Source of the DNA: Methanobacteriaceae archaeon | GTDB lineage: Archaea > Methanobacteriota > Methanobacteria > Methanobacteriales > Methanobacteriaceae | Direction: 5' to 3' | Assembly (NCBI GenBank): GCA_013403005.1 | Contig: JACBOA010000015.1 | Location: 12,501 to 76,500, forward strand | Length of the DNA: 64,000 bases | In this document: positions 42,443 to 50,970 of the stretch, one piece after another | How the letters are laid out: the number at the start of each line of letters is the position of its first letter | How positions within the stretch are numbered: position 1 is the stretch's first letter | The notes under the pieces: model-generated | Told to the model about the DNA's origin: nothing | Databases searched by the model: none | Seen by the model: the letters and a program-made list of their open reading frames with translations, nothing else | Position numbers and translations under genes: made by a program

Positions 42443-43138
42443 ATGGCAGATAACTCACCGTCAATAAAGGAATGGAAAGAACTTTACCAGAAAGCAACCG
42501 AATTCAAGAAACTCAAACCATGGGAATGGATGTGGGATGAGCAGATATTCGCAGTTAAAAACCCGGAAACTGGTGAAACAGCCTACTGCACTGTTATGGG
42601 CAGGATGCAATCTTTCTATGGCATGGCAGCCTACCTGGGCCCTGAAGGCTTGGAAAACTATTGTGATATACAATCTGGTAGAATTACCCCAGATGACCCT
42701 GATGCTTTTTTTCAGCAGAGAGTGCTGGTGGTTTCATTTGAAGACCGTGATGATATTGAGGATGAAGATTACCAGATCATACGTAAACTGGGATTGAGAT
42801 TCAGGGGTAAGAATCAATGGCCCCTCTTTAGAAGTTTCCGCCCCCATTACATGCCCTGGTACCTGGATGGTGATGAAGCCAGATTTCTAACCCTGATACT
42901 GGAGCAGGCCATAATTGTTGGCCAAGGCATTAAAGAAGACCCAGAACTCCTCACCCCACCAGTTTTGGGGAAAATTTTCACCAGAATCCCTGACCACAAA
43001 GGTGAGTGGAAGGACAGCTGGACAGATCCCACGGATGATGAGGGGTGCGTAAGTGAGAGTAATGATGAGGAAGAATCTATTTCTAAGGTTAATATGGGAG
43101 AGGTATCCCTTCCAGATAAAGTTACAGATGAAACTTAA
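42443..43138 (+). CDS. Hypothetical protein, likely N-terminal part of the following gene
   Basis: A 231-aa acidic protein (WKELYQKATEFKKLKPWEWM at the start, GMAAYLGPEGLENYC in the middle). I recall this domain as the N-terminal part of longer pRiA4b ORF-3-type proteins. The frame ends 10 bases inside the next gene, which has no ribosome binding site of its own, and the two frames differ by one base. So this may be one gene split by a frameshift near 43120, or two coupled genes. Confidence 0.65.
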   Translation: MADNSPSIKEWKELYQKATEFKKLKPWEWMWDEQIFAVKNPETGETAYCTVMGRMQSFYGMAAYLGPEGLENYCDIQSGRITPDDPDAFFQQRVLVVSFEDRDDIEDEDYQIIRKLGLRFRGKNQWPLFRSFRPHYMPWYLDGDEARFLTLILEQAIIVGQGIKEDPELLTPPVLGKIFTRIPDHKGEWKDSWTDPTDDEGCVSESNDEEESISKVNMGEVSLPDKVTDET

Positions 43139-44351
43139 GAAAATGAAAAAGCAGGGCACCTGGGAAGTTGATTTATTTTATTATCCCGAGGCAGTTCAGG
43201 AGGGATCAGATGAAAGACCCTACTTCCCGGCAGTCATCACCTGGGCTGACCATGAAAGAGGTGATTCCCTGGAGGTGGAACTGGCAGAACCCAGCCAGTG
43301 GAAATCTCTCTTCCTGGAAACCTTCCACCAGGCAGTCACCAAAACCCAGCACCTGCCACAGACCATACTCTACGAAAATGAAGAATTGTTCCCCCTACTG
43401 GAAATCACCACCAAAATGGGTGTAAAACTGGATGAAGTGTATGAACTGGAAGTTTTAGGACAGGTTAAGCAGGGCATAATGGACTCTGCTGGTGAGAATA
43501 ATCCAGTTCTCGAGGCTATGGAACTTTTCATACCAGAGGAATCCCTTGAAAAACTGCTTGAACTAATTGAAGAAGATGAAAATATAGCAACACTGATACA
43601 AAAAGGAGACCCAGACGCACTACTAGAAAATGAGAAAATACAGGCTTTTTTGAAGGAGGAACTTGCCCTAAGGGGATATTCTCAGGATATGGATTCTCTC
43701 AATCAAAACAGTGTACCCAGTTCCACCAGGAGCAGGGGTGAAAGAAAACCTAAAAAAGATAAGACTCAGCAGACCTTTTTCCAAACAGATGCAGGCACCG
43801 AATTGTCTAAAGTAGGAAAATCCATTTATCAGTTTAGAATTGATCTGGAGGGGATAAGACCACCTATCTGGAGGAGGATACTGGTTCCCGGGGACAGTAC
43901 CCTGAAGGATCTGCATAAGGCCATCCAGGATGTTATGGGCTGGGAGGATTACCACTTGCACGAGTTCCAGCTTCCCGACCCATTCAGTGGGAATAGGATC
44001 TCACTGGACAATTCTCAAGAGGATAATGAGTTAATCGAAGACTGGTTCGACCTGGAAAATCCCAGGGGAAGGTACATCTACGACTTCGGAGATTACTGGG
44101 AGCATATAATAAAACTGGAGAAGATCCAAAGCCTGGATGAGGGTGCTGCTTATCCTCAGTGTACTGGGGGTAAAAGGGCCTCTCCACCTGAAGACTGCGG
44201 AGGTGTGGGGGGATATCAGGAGATGCTGGAAATCCTGAAAGACCCTGAACATGAAGAATATGAGGAGACAGTGGAATGGTTGGGAGATAACTTTGATCCA
44301 GAAGAATTCAACCCGGAAGCTGTTGTTTTCAGAGGTCTTGGCGATTCATAA
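43128..44351 (+). CDS. pRiA4b ORF-3 family protein (IS1096 TnpR-like domain)
   Basis: A 407-aa protein from the ATG at 43128. Residues about 230-400 form the plasmid pRiA4b ORF-3 domain: YQFRIDLEGIRPPIWRRILVP, LHKAIQDVMGWEDYHLHEF, YDFGDYWEHIIKLEK, and CTGGKRASPPEDCGGVGGY. Its function is unknown despite the transposon-derived name. The N-terminal part continues the acidic character of the preceding frame, supporting an original fused protein of about 640 aa. Confidence 0.8.
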   Translation: MKLKKMKKQGTWEVDLFYYPEAVQEGSDERPYFPAVITWADHERGDSLEVELAEPSQWKSLFLETFHQAVTKTQHLPQTILYENEELFPLLEITTKMGVKLDEVYELEVLGQVKQGIMDSAGENNPVLEAMELFIPEESLEKLLELIEEDENIATLIQKGDPDALLENEKIQAFLKEELALRGYSQDMDSLNQNSVPSSTRSRGERKPKKDKTQQTFFQTDAGTELSKVGKSIYQFRIDLEGIRPPIWRRILVPGDSTLKDLHKAIQDVMGWEDYHLHEFQLPDPFSGNRISLDNSQEDNELIEDWFDLENPRGRYIYDFGDYWEHIIKLEKIQSLDEGAAYPQCTGGKRASPPEDCGGVGGYQEMLEILKDPEHEEYEETVEWLGDNFDPEEFNPEAVVFRGLGDS

Positions 44352-44780
44352 TTAATACGGTTGTATTTTCCAAATATTCGGACCATCACAGAAATATTTA
44401 AAGACTTAGAACACCTAAAATCTTCAAAGAAGAATTATTACAAAATAATAGAAAATCCATCATTCAAAGCTTTGGTTAGAAAAATAAATCAACTCCTACA
44501 TGCAATGAGTTACTTAAAAATTTATATACAGAAACTATTTCGGAAAATTTTATTTAATCCCGGAGGCATATTTAGTTCTATGAATCTCCAGGATAACTAA
44601 TGGCGATTCTTGTGAATTCACTAATAAAGTTCTCCAAAAGTACCGGGATAAAGTCGATGTTATCTTATTATTAAGAGAAAAGCTGAATTAATATTTAAGA
44701 TGCTCTAAACTTTTTATTAAGAATTAAGAAGACCATTACTCATTAATTTTGAATATTAAGTCTTTAAGTCTAAGTTAATT
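44352..44780. other. Gene-less stretch before the lasso-associated kinase, with possible coding remnants
   Basis: No supported gene. A 79-codon frame at 44361-44600 has no ribosome binding site or family. A 28-codon frame ending at 44691 (with KVLQKYRDKVDVILLLREK) reads like a fragment of a lost gene. The region otherwise serves as promoter for the kinase at 44802. Confidence 0.4.
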
Positions 44781-44801
44781 TTGGAGGAAATAGTAAGAAT
44801 T

Positions 44802-45689
44802 ATGTACTTTTATAAAGCATTCGGACTGGAAATTGCATCAGAAATCGAACTACCGGGAATGGTAGAAGGTTCAGGTTATCCAGACGTTAGGATAGTTCTG
44901 GGAGAAGCGGACCCCTCCCAGGTAACCCATGCGGATGTTAAAGGGACCAACTACTTGGTTGCAGGTAGTGATGTGTATTTGTGGTGGGAGGACATTGGAA
45001 AAGTCAAAATCAGCGGGGGGAACCGTGTAACTGTGGAGCCAGTTGCTGAACTCGATGATGGTGATGAGATTAATGTGATTCCTTTTTTATTAGGACCGGT
45101 TATGGCCTTGATGTTACATCAGCGGGGATTTCTGGTATTGCATGGCAGTGCAGTTAAGGTGGATGGAGGAGCAGTGGCCTTTCTGGGTCACAGGGGTAAT
45201 GGTAAGTCCACCACAGCTATTCATTTATATGTTGATGGTTACCCCCTAGTGGCTGATGATATCCTGGCCATAAAATTTATAGATGGGAAAGCAGTGGTTT
45301 ATCCTGGATATCCCCATGTTCGTTTATCAGAAGATTCCTACAATCAGGTTAAAGATAACACGGACATCATAACGCCTATAAGGACCATTGTGGGGAAGGT
45401 TTTCTGTGATGCTTCCTACGGGTTTTCCCAGGAACCAGTTACATTAAAGAGGATATACTTAATAGAAAAGGGAGCTAAGACTGAAGTATCTCGTTTGAAG
45501 TCTCAGGAAAACCTGATTGATCTCATCAGACACTCCACTGCCAACCGGATCTTCCAGCAAACCACCCAGAAGGAGAACCTAATCCTGTGCGCCCAGCTTA
45601 TAAATAGTGTTAAAGTATGCCGGCTGGAGATCTCCCATTCTTTTGAAGAGATTGAAGAGCTTTTAAGGGTGATTGAAAAGGATATTTAA
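44802..45689 (+). CDS. HPr kinase-like lasso-peptide tailoring kinase (K)
   Basis: A 295-aa protein. Its N-terminal domain begins MYFYKAFGLEIASEIELPG, as in HprK-like proteins of natural-product clusters; the P-loop is GHRGNGKSTT (129-138), with ADDIL at 151-155. In the paeninodin cluster a homologous kinase phosphorylates the C-terminal serine of the lasso precursor (family knowledge). The precursor here ends Ser-Ser. The ATG at 44802 gives the family start, although GGAGG lies 14 bases away; a TTG at 44781 precedes that site. Confidence 0.85.
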   Translation: MYFYKAFGLEIASEIELPGMVEGSGYPDVRIVLGEADPSQVTHADVKGTNYLVAGSDVYLWWEDIGKVKISGGNRVTVEPVAELDDGDEINVIPFLLGPVMALMLHQRGFLVLHGSAVKVDGGAVAFLGHRGNGKSTTAIHLYVDGYPLVADDILAIKFIDGKAVVYPGYPHVRLSEDSYNQVKDNTDIITPIRTIVGKVFCDASYGFSQEPVTLKRIYLIEKGAKTEVSRLKSQENLIDLIRHSTANRIFQQTTQKENLILCAQLINSVKVCRLEISHSFEEIEELLRVIEKDI

Positions 45690-45868
45690 ATCGTAAAAAA
45701 ATGGGACTTCAAATTTTACCAATTTTTTACTACTTTTTTTGGATGAAGACTGGTTTTATGTGTTACCTAAAAAAATTTCGGGATAAATATTTTATCCAAA
45801 TAACCTTATTTAAAACAATTTTTGACATCACTTTAGCTAACTTTTTATAAAGACATGATATGATTGGA

Positions 45869-46058
45869 TTATTCTGGAAATGGAACTTCTAGATCTTTGC
45901 AAATCTTTCTTGCAAGTGCATCAACAATCTCAACATGTCTGGGAACTGTGGATGTCTTCTGGTTAGAGGGATTAATAGTAAACTGTGTGTTTTCCACCTT
46001 CTCGAAGAAATTCACAACCACAATCATCCAAATGACGAATTAATTTGCGTCTTTTCAT
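45869..46058 (-). pseudogene. hicA: HicA-like toxin gene with a one-base frameshift
   Basis: Reading from 46058 on the minus strand gives MKRRKLIRHLDDCGCEFLRE followed by GGKHTVYY and a stop after 28 codons. One base further (extra T at about 45974) the HicA sequence continues NPSNQKTSTVPRHVEIVDAL and runs to a TAA at 45869. The GGKH histidine and TVPRH block are typical of HicA mRNA interferases. The length of 190 bases is one more than a multiple of three. It overlaps the stop of hicB by one base. Confidence 0.82.
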
Positions 46059-46279
46059 CAAATATCAACTTTTATATTTTCACGAATAAATTCCTTCCCT
46101 TCCAATCCTTTCTCAGTAATTTCTCGATTAGATAATAAAATCAATTCAATGGCCTCACAGAGGTTCTCTCGCACCTCCTCAAGTGTCTCTCCCTGGGTAT
46201 TTGCACCGGGAAGTTCTTCAACATATCCTATATAACAATTGTTGACCTTCTCAAATATGGCGGTGAATGTAGTTTTCAT
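46058..46279 (-). CDS. hicB: HicB-like antitoxin
   Basis: A 73-aa protein of the partial RNase H fold HicB type: FTAIFEKVNNCYIGYVEELPG followed by TQGETLEEVRENLCEAIEL. It normally binds and neutralises HicA. ATG 46279 has GGGAG 9 bases upstream; an in-frame ATG at 46297 lies before that site. No DNA-binding domain is appended. It is intact while the downstream toxin is frameshifted. Confidence 0.85.
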   Translation of the reverse strand: MKTTFTAIFEKVNNCYIGYVEELPGANTQGETLEEVRENLCEAIELILLSNREITEKGLEGKEFIRENIKVDI

Positions 46280-46297
46280 CTGAAACATCTCCCACAA

Positions 46298-46839
46298 TTT
46301 ATATTTTTATTAATATTTTAATGCACATAAATTTATTTGAAAACCTTTTCTTTCATACTAAAGATATCTTATCCCTAATTTTAGCCTATTTTCCAGAATA
46401 TGACAAGTTTTTTAAACAGAGGCACTTAGATAGATTCCTGCGTATATATCAGGGGAGGATATTTCTTTATATTCTCTTGGGGTTATTTTAGTGCCAATTG
46501 TTTTAGATTGTTGAATTTCCTTCTCCTTTGCATGAGTCATGATGGGTTTTATATAGTCTACAAAATATAAACATAATATTAATTATTTTATATTTAGTAA
46601 TATAAATAGTTAGGGTTCTCTCAGTAATGTCTAGAGAAACACTTTTTTTACCATATGTTTTCCTGGAGCATTCTTTTGTTCCAAATTGTTGATGAAATCT
46701 CAAAAAAATGCATATCAAATTCAGTTTATTTTAGTTTGTTTTTAAAATAAACTTATTTATTATTTAATAATCATTATTTAATTGATATAAACATTTTTTA
46801 TAAGATTTAGATTGATTAGGGAGGTAAAACTAGTATTTT
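46298..46839. other. Gene-less AT-rich stretch between hicB and the surface protein promoter
   Basis: Nothing with a ribosome binding site and recognisable product is visible. A 71-codon minus-strand frame at 46503-46718 has atypical composition and no site. The stretch probably holds the hicBA promoter (minus) and upstream sequence of the surface protein gene. Confidence 0.45.
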
Positions 46840-46907
46840 TGTGACAATTTTCACATTACTTTGTGACACTATTCACTAAAATCTTTTTAAATATTATCTG
46901 ATTGTGA
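46840..46907 (+). promoter_or_regulatory. Promoter of the surface protein gene with TGTGA-N6-TCACA operators
   Basis: Two palindromes, TGTGACAATTTTCACA (46840-46855) and TGTGACACTATTCACT (46862-46877), precede a box A TTTAAATA (46886-46893). A half-site TTGTGA lies at 46902-46907. The same palindrome occurs four times at 56.1-56.3 kb. Confidence 0.65.
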
Positions 46908-46966
46908 AAAGAGGGTATGTATTAGAGAATGATTTTCATGAGAAAAATTGAGGAAGGTGAGAAAAA

Positions 46967-47851
46967 ATGAACATGACCAGAAATCTGCAAATGAAACTTA
47001 CATTCATTGTGCTCACCCTCCTGGTGGCGTTGATGGTGAGTGGAGCAGTATCAGCCGGTCTAGAGCCACAAGGGGGAGACTACCTCAGTGCATATGTGGT
47101 TGAAAATGGCTATTCATTCACCGGACCCACCTCCATTGATGATGCAGTTAATAATTATGAAACCATGGATGGATATCATGTTCAAATTGATAGTGGAGTC
47201 CATGAAGAACAAATTCGTGTCAATAAAAACCTTAACATTAATGGTCTAGGGGCCAACCCCCAGGACAATGTAATCAAATCCAGCAGTGAATCTGCAACCG
47301 TTTCCATAGGTGGTGTGAGTGTGGTTCTGGAAAACCTCGCCATATGGAACTATGGTACTGGTGAAGCCATTGTTAACAATGGCCTTCTGACCATAATTAA
47401 CTGCTTTGTAAACGGAAATTACATAGAATACCAGGTAACAGGTTCCTTACCCGACCCAGAACCAGAAGAACCACCAGAAGAAGATATTAATGAACCCCTG
47501 CTGGATGAAAGTCCTGAAGAACCCACTCTAGAAGAAATCCCTGAAGAGTCCACTCAAGAATCTGCTCTAGAATCTGTTCTATTCACTGAAGAAGTAACTG
47601 AAGAAGTTTCAACCGAAGAAGTATCTGGGGAAACTGAGACAGTAAATGAGGAAAGTGTGGGTGCAGGAGAAACTGATGAATCAACCAATGATTCTACCGA
47701 TGTTGATTTAACCAATGCAACTAATGGATCTGGTGCAGAACAAGGTGAAAGTCCCGTATCAAATGACCCTGGAATACCTTTAGCATCCCTGGCATCCGGA
47801 ATGTTAATGCTTATGGGTGGAACAGTCGTATCCGGTAAGAAACATCACTAA
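46967..47851 (+). CDS. Secreted surface protein with beta-helix region and C-terminal membrane anchor
   Basis: A 294-aa protein. The signal peptide (about 1-30, ending SGAVSAG) leads to a beta-helix-like region (about 45-165: SIDDAVNNYETMDGYHVQID, then NLNINGLGANPQDNVI), an acidic Glu/Pro/Ser/Thr stalk (165-265) and a hydrophobic C-terminus ending SGKKHH. This is the layout of pseudomurein-wall surface proteins of Methanobacteriales. GAAGGTGAGAAAAA precedes the ATG. Its promoter shares operators with the large adhesin. It lies inside the lasso locus. Confidence 0.82.
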   Translation: MNMTRNLQMKLTFIVLTLLVALMVSGAVSAGLEPQGGDYLSAYVVENGYSFTGPTSIDDAVNNYETMDGYHVQIDSGVHEEQIRVNKNLNINGLGANPQDNVIKSSSESATVSIGGVSVVLENLAIWNYGTGEAIVNNGLLTIINCFVNGNYIEYQVTGSLPDPEPEEPPEEDINEPLLDESPEEPTLEEIPEESTQESALESVLFTEEVTEEVSTEEVSGETETVNEESVGAGETDESTNDSTDVDLTNATNGSGAEQGESPVSNDPGIPLASLASGMLMLMGGTVVSGKKHH

Positions 47852-48280
47852 ACAGTAGAAAACCTTTTTTTTTTAAACCTCTATTTTTTTTTATTTTTCC
47901 TTTTTCCTTTTATTCATTTTTATTTTCCATTTCTATTTCGATTTTTATTTGCAGTTCATTTACAATTTCCCTAAAATCCCTAAATAATTTTTTACTATCA
48001 TCTTTTCATTAATCATCATCTGCCAAGTCATTTTTTTTAAAGAAATACGAACCTCATCCTTAATCCATCATGGTCATAAGATTTATTTAAGATGTTGAGT
48101 AAAAATATTTTAAAGTTTAAGGGTTATCAGACAACTTATTATGGAATGAAAACTTCACATAAATTTAAAACTTGTCTAAAACTTTCATTGGAAGTTATTA
48201 TGAGTTTATTATGAGTTAATTTATTATATGGTCAACTTATTGAAGAAAAAAATCATTTTTTATTAGGGAGAGATGAATTT
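47852..48280. other. Gene-less AT-rich stretch before the B1 gene
   Basis: A T-rich tract at 47867-47960 probably ends the surface protein transcript. I checked both strands for a second lasso precursor (YxxPxL leader) and found none. The 3' part serves as promoter for the PqqD-like gene. Confidence 0.5.
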
Positions 48281-48568
48281 ATGGAATTATCAGGTTCTAC
48301 CATTGTAACCGTGAGCAAGGATTATGTTTACTGTAATGTGGAAGATGAAATAGTTCTTCTGGGAATGGAAGACGGGATTTACTATGGATTGAATCCTGTG
48401 GGAGCCTTTATCTGGGAGCAGATCAAGGAACCAAAAACTATCAATGAAGTTAGAGATGCAATTCTAGCTGAATATGATGTGGAAAAGGAAGAATGCGAAC
48501 AGGATTTATTTGATTTACTCCACGAGCTTGCAGGAAAGGGTATGATCATAATTAATGATGAGGATTGA
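48281..48568 (+). CDS. PqqD-type RiPP recognition protein, lasso B1
   Basis: A 95-aa protein of the PqqD/RRE fold. It shows the pattern of an N-terminal beta hairpin (YCNVEDEIVLLGMEDGIYYGL), the NPVGAFIWEQI helix and a winged C-terminal helix (DLFDLLHELAGKGMIII). Such proteins bind the lasso leader peptide, in particular its YxxPxL part, and deliver it to the peptidase and cyclase. GGGAGAGATGAATTT precedes the ATG. It lies 234 bases upstream of the cyclase gene on the same strand. Confidence 0.88.
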   Translation: MELSGSTIVTVSKDYVYCNVEDEIVLLGMEDGIYYGLNPVGAFIWEQIKEPKTINEVRDAILAEYDVEKEECEQDLFDLLHELAGKGMIIINDED

Positions 48569-48802
48569 TTTTTTTTTTTAATAGTTTAATGGAGTAAATG
48601 TTCAGCCAACGACTTAATGCAGGCTTGAATTAAAGGGGTTAGAATTAAATTAAACCGATTCATGTAAATAGATTAGTTTAAGTCCATAATTATAGATTTA
48701 AATATTATTGGATGAATATTTTATGAATCTATGTATCTGTGCTTGAATTGTTCTTAATTAATATCCTTTGTAATATTATATATTTTAAACAGTGGGACTT
48801 TT

Positions 48803-50689
48803 ATGAGTGGAATAACTGGAATCTTTCGAAGGGATGGTAAGGATGTAGATCCTGCCGATATAAAGAAAATGAATGATAAAATATCACACCGCGGACCAGA
48901 CGGATCCCGAATATGGTGCGAGGGCCCAGTGGCTTTCGGCCACCAGATGCTCCACACAACCCCTGAATCCCTCCATGAAATCCTGCCCTTTGAAGATGAG
49001 GAATCTGGACTGGTCATAACTGCTGATGCCAGGATAGACAACCGTAAAGAGCTCGCACCTAAATTAGGAATTGAAGATAATGAGTATGTTTCTGATAGTT
49101 ATTTCATTCTAAAGGCCTATGAGAAGTGGGGTGAAAAGTGCCCTGAGGAGCTTTTAGGGGATTTTGCTTTTGCTATTTGGGATAAGAATAGGGAAACTTT
49201 GTTCTGTGCTAGGGATCATATGGGGGTTAAGCCTTTTTATTATCATTTATCTAATGATTATTTTTTATTCGCAAGTGAGATCAAATCTCTTTTATACTAT
49301 GGAGAGGACTTAAATCTGGAATTAAATGAAATAAAAGTAGCTTATCATTTAATACCAATTAGTACTGATAGAAAATTAACTTTCTACAATAATATATTTC
49401 GACTACCAGCTTCTAACTGTTTGTATATTGAGTTTCATAACTATGAGTTGAAGAAATACTGGGAATTGGATCCTAACTTAAGAATATTTTTTGATACTGA
49501 CGAAGATTATTATTTGAAATTTCGTGAAATTTTTGAAAAAGCAATTAAATGTCGTTTAAGAACTATTCATCCTATTGGATTTGAGTTAAGTGGGGGAATA
49601 GATTCATCATCTGTTGTTGTAATGGCAAAAAAGATTTTATCAAAAACTCATACAGATATTCTAACTTTTTCCCTAATTTTTAATGAAATCAAGCAAACTG
49701 ACGAAAGTTATTATATCAAAAAAATTGTTGATAAATATGGATTCAAACCTTTTTATTTGGTAGGAGATTCAATCAGTCCTTTTGATGGGGCTGATGAAAT
49801 ATTATTTTATCAGGATGAACCTCTTGAAACACCTAACATGGCCATGATTTGGAAACTATATAAAAAAATGAGTGATAAAGGTGTTAAGGTTGTTATAGGT
49901 GGGCATGATGGTGATTGTCTCCTCTATAAAGGTGAAAATTATTTATTTGAATTATTTGTTCGATTTAAATGGTTTAAGTTAATCGATGAAATTAAGATTA
50001 AATCAAATGGGGGAATTGTTGAGTTTTTTAAATTATTTGTGGCTGAAGTATTGTTTAAGTTAGTTCCTGAATTTCACGATATATGGCTTCATTTTAAAGG
50101 TATTAGGCGGGAAAAAGACTTTGTTAACATTAATAAAGATTTTGTTCAAAAATTTGATTTAAAGAATTTGTATAAACAAATGGAATTATATCCATTAAGA
50201 GCTGCAAATAATTCTAGAAGAATCCATTATTATTATCTAACACTTGCAACTCATCAACAAATTTTTGAAATGATGGATAAATTTGCAGCACCTCATTCAA
50301 TTGAACCTCGTCATCCTATGATGGATAAACGCTTAGTTGAATTTTGTTTTGCAGTTCCCACCCATATAAAATACGACAATGGATGGGGTCGACTGTTAGT
50401 TCGATATGGGCTTAGCGATCTCCTTCCAAATGAAGTTCAATGGCGTAGAGGTAAAATTAATTTTTTCCATGTATTTGAAAGGAATTTGTTATTATTTGAA
50501 CGAGATTGTTTGAATGATTTGATATATAAGAATAAGTTGATACGAAAATATGTTGATTGTAAAGAATTACCTAAGATTTATAGAAGATATATTGAAGGTG
50601 TTGAGGGTGCAGATTCGATTGATATTTGGAAAATCGCAATTCTTTCCTTTTGGTTGGAAAGTTCTTTTAACCATTTAAAAGAAAATTGA
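48803..50689 (+). CDS. Asparagine synthetase-like lasso cyclase (C)
   Basis: A 628-aa protein with an N-terminal glutaminase-like domain and a synthetase domain with PP-loop ELSGGIDSSSVV (SGGIDSSS at 263-270). The residue after Met1 is Ser, so the catalytic Cys2 of true class II glutaminases is missing. This fits lasso cyclases, which adenylate the Asp/Glu side chain and close the macrolactam with the free N-terminus rather than using glutamine ammonia. Codon use changes from host-like to strongly AT-rich at about 49190, suggesting a mosaic origin. Confidence 0.88.
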   Translation: MSGITGIFRRDGKDVDPADIKKMNDKISHRGPDGSRIWCEGPVAFGHQMLHTTPESLHEILPFEDEESGLVITADARIDNRKELAPKLGIEDNEYVSDSYFILKAYEKWGEKCPEELLGDFAFAIWDKNRETLFCARDHMGVKPFYYHLSNDYFLFASEIKSLLYYGEDLNLELNEIKVAYHLIPISTDRKLTFYNNIFRLPASNCLYIEFHNYELKKYWELDPNLRIFFDTDEDYYLKFREIFEKAIKCRLRTIHPIGFELSGGIDSSSVVVMAKKILSKTHTDILTFSLIFNEIKQTDESYYIKKIVDKYGFKPFYLVGDSISPFDGADEILFYQDEPLETPNMAMIWKLYKKMSDKGVKVVIGGHDGDCLLYKGENYLFELFVRFKWFKLIDEIKIKSNGGIVEFFKLFVAEVLFKLVPEFHDIWLHFKGIRREKDFVNINKDFVQKFDLKNLYKQMELYPLRAANNSRRIHYYYLTLATHQQIFEMMDKFAAPHSIEPRHPMMDKRLVEFCFAVPTHIKYDNGWGRLLVRYGLSDLLPNEVQWRRGKINFFHVFERNLLLFERDCLNDLIYKNKLIRKYVDCKELPKIYRRYIEGVEGADSIDIWKIAILSFWLESSFNHLKEN

Positions 50690-50741
50690 GAAAGAATAAA
50701 AATAAAAAATTACAGAAAAAAAATCCATTGATGGTTCAATA

Positions 50742-50867
50742 TTAAGAAGAACCATATTTTCGTGCATAATCTCCTGAACCATCTTGTCCGGCTAGAGTAA
50801 CTTCTTTTAAATTCCCGTGGTATTTTAAAACAGGTTTTGAGTATTTTGACTTGACCTTCTGGGGCAT
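50742..50867 (-). CDS. Lasso peptide precursor (A)
   Basis: A 41-aa gene on the minus strand. The leader has Y9, P12, L14, G18 and T24 exactly as in the lasso motif YxxPxLxxxGxxxxxT. With Thr at position -2 the core is AGQDGSGDYARKYGSS: Ala1 and Asp8 would close an 8-residue ring, leaving an 8-residue tail that ends Ser-Ser. AAGGAG stands 8 bases before the ATG and a box A at 50906-50914 gives it its own promoter. It converges with the cyclase gene (gap 52 bases). The start, leader and ring assignment are read directly; processing is inferred. Confidence 0.9.
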   Translation of the reverse strand: MPQKVKSKYSKPVLKYHGNLKEVTLAGQDGSGDYARKYGSS

Positions 50868-50905
50868 ATTTGAACTCCTTCTATCATATTTTCTTTTTTT
50901 TTTGG

Positions 50906-50914
50906 TTTATAAAT
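50906..50914 (-). promoter_or_regulatory. Box A of the lasso precursor gene
   Basis: ATTTATAAA on the minus strand, 39 bases upstream of the precursor ATG. Transcription starting about 25 bases downstream would leave a short leader of about 15 bases including AAGGAG. It lies between the adhesin stop (50971) and the precursor, so the precursor need not rely on adhesin read-through. Confidence 0.5.
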
Positions 50915-50970
50915 TTTCGTAAAAATCTCCAAAAAAAGAAAATTAAAATATGTGAACAATCCTTCTAGTA

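Noticed and set aside
44361..44600. 79-codon frame before the HprK-like gene
   Set aside because: Lacks a ribosome binding site and any recognisable domain.
46503..46718. 71-codon minus-strand frame
   Set aside because: AT-rich spacer translation with no site and no homologous look.
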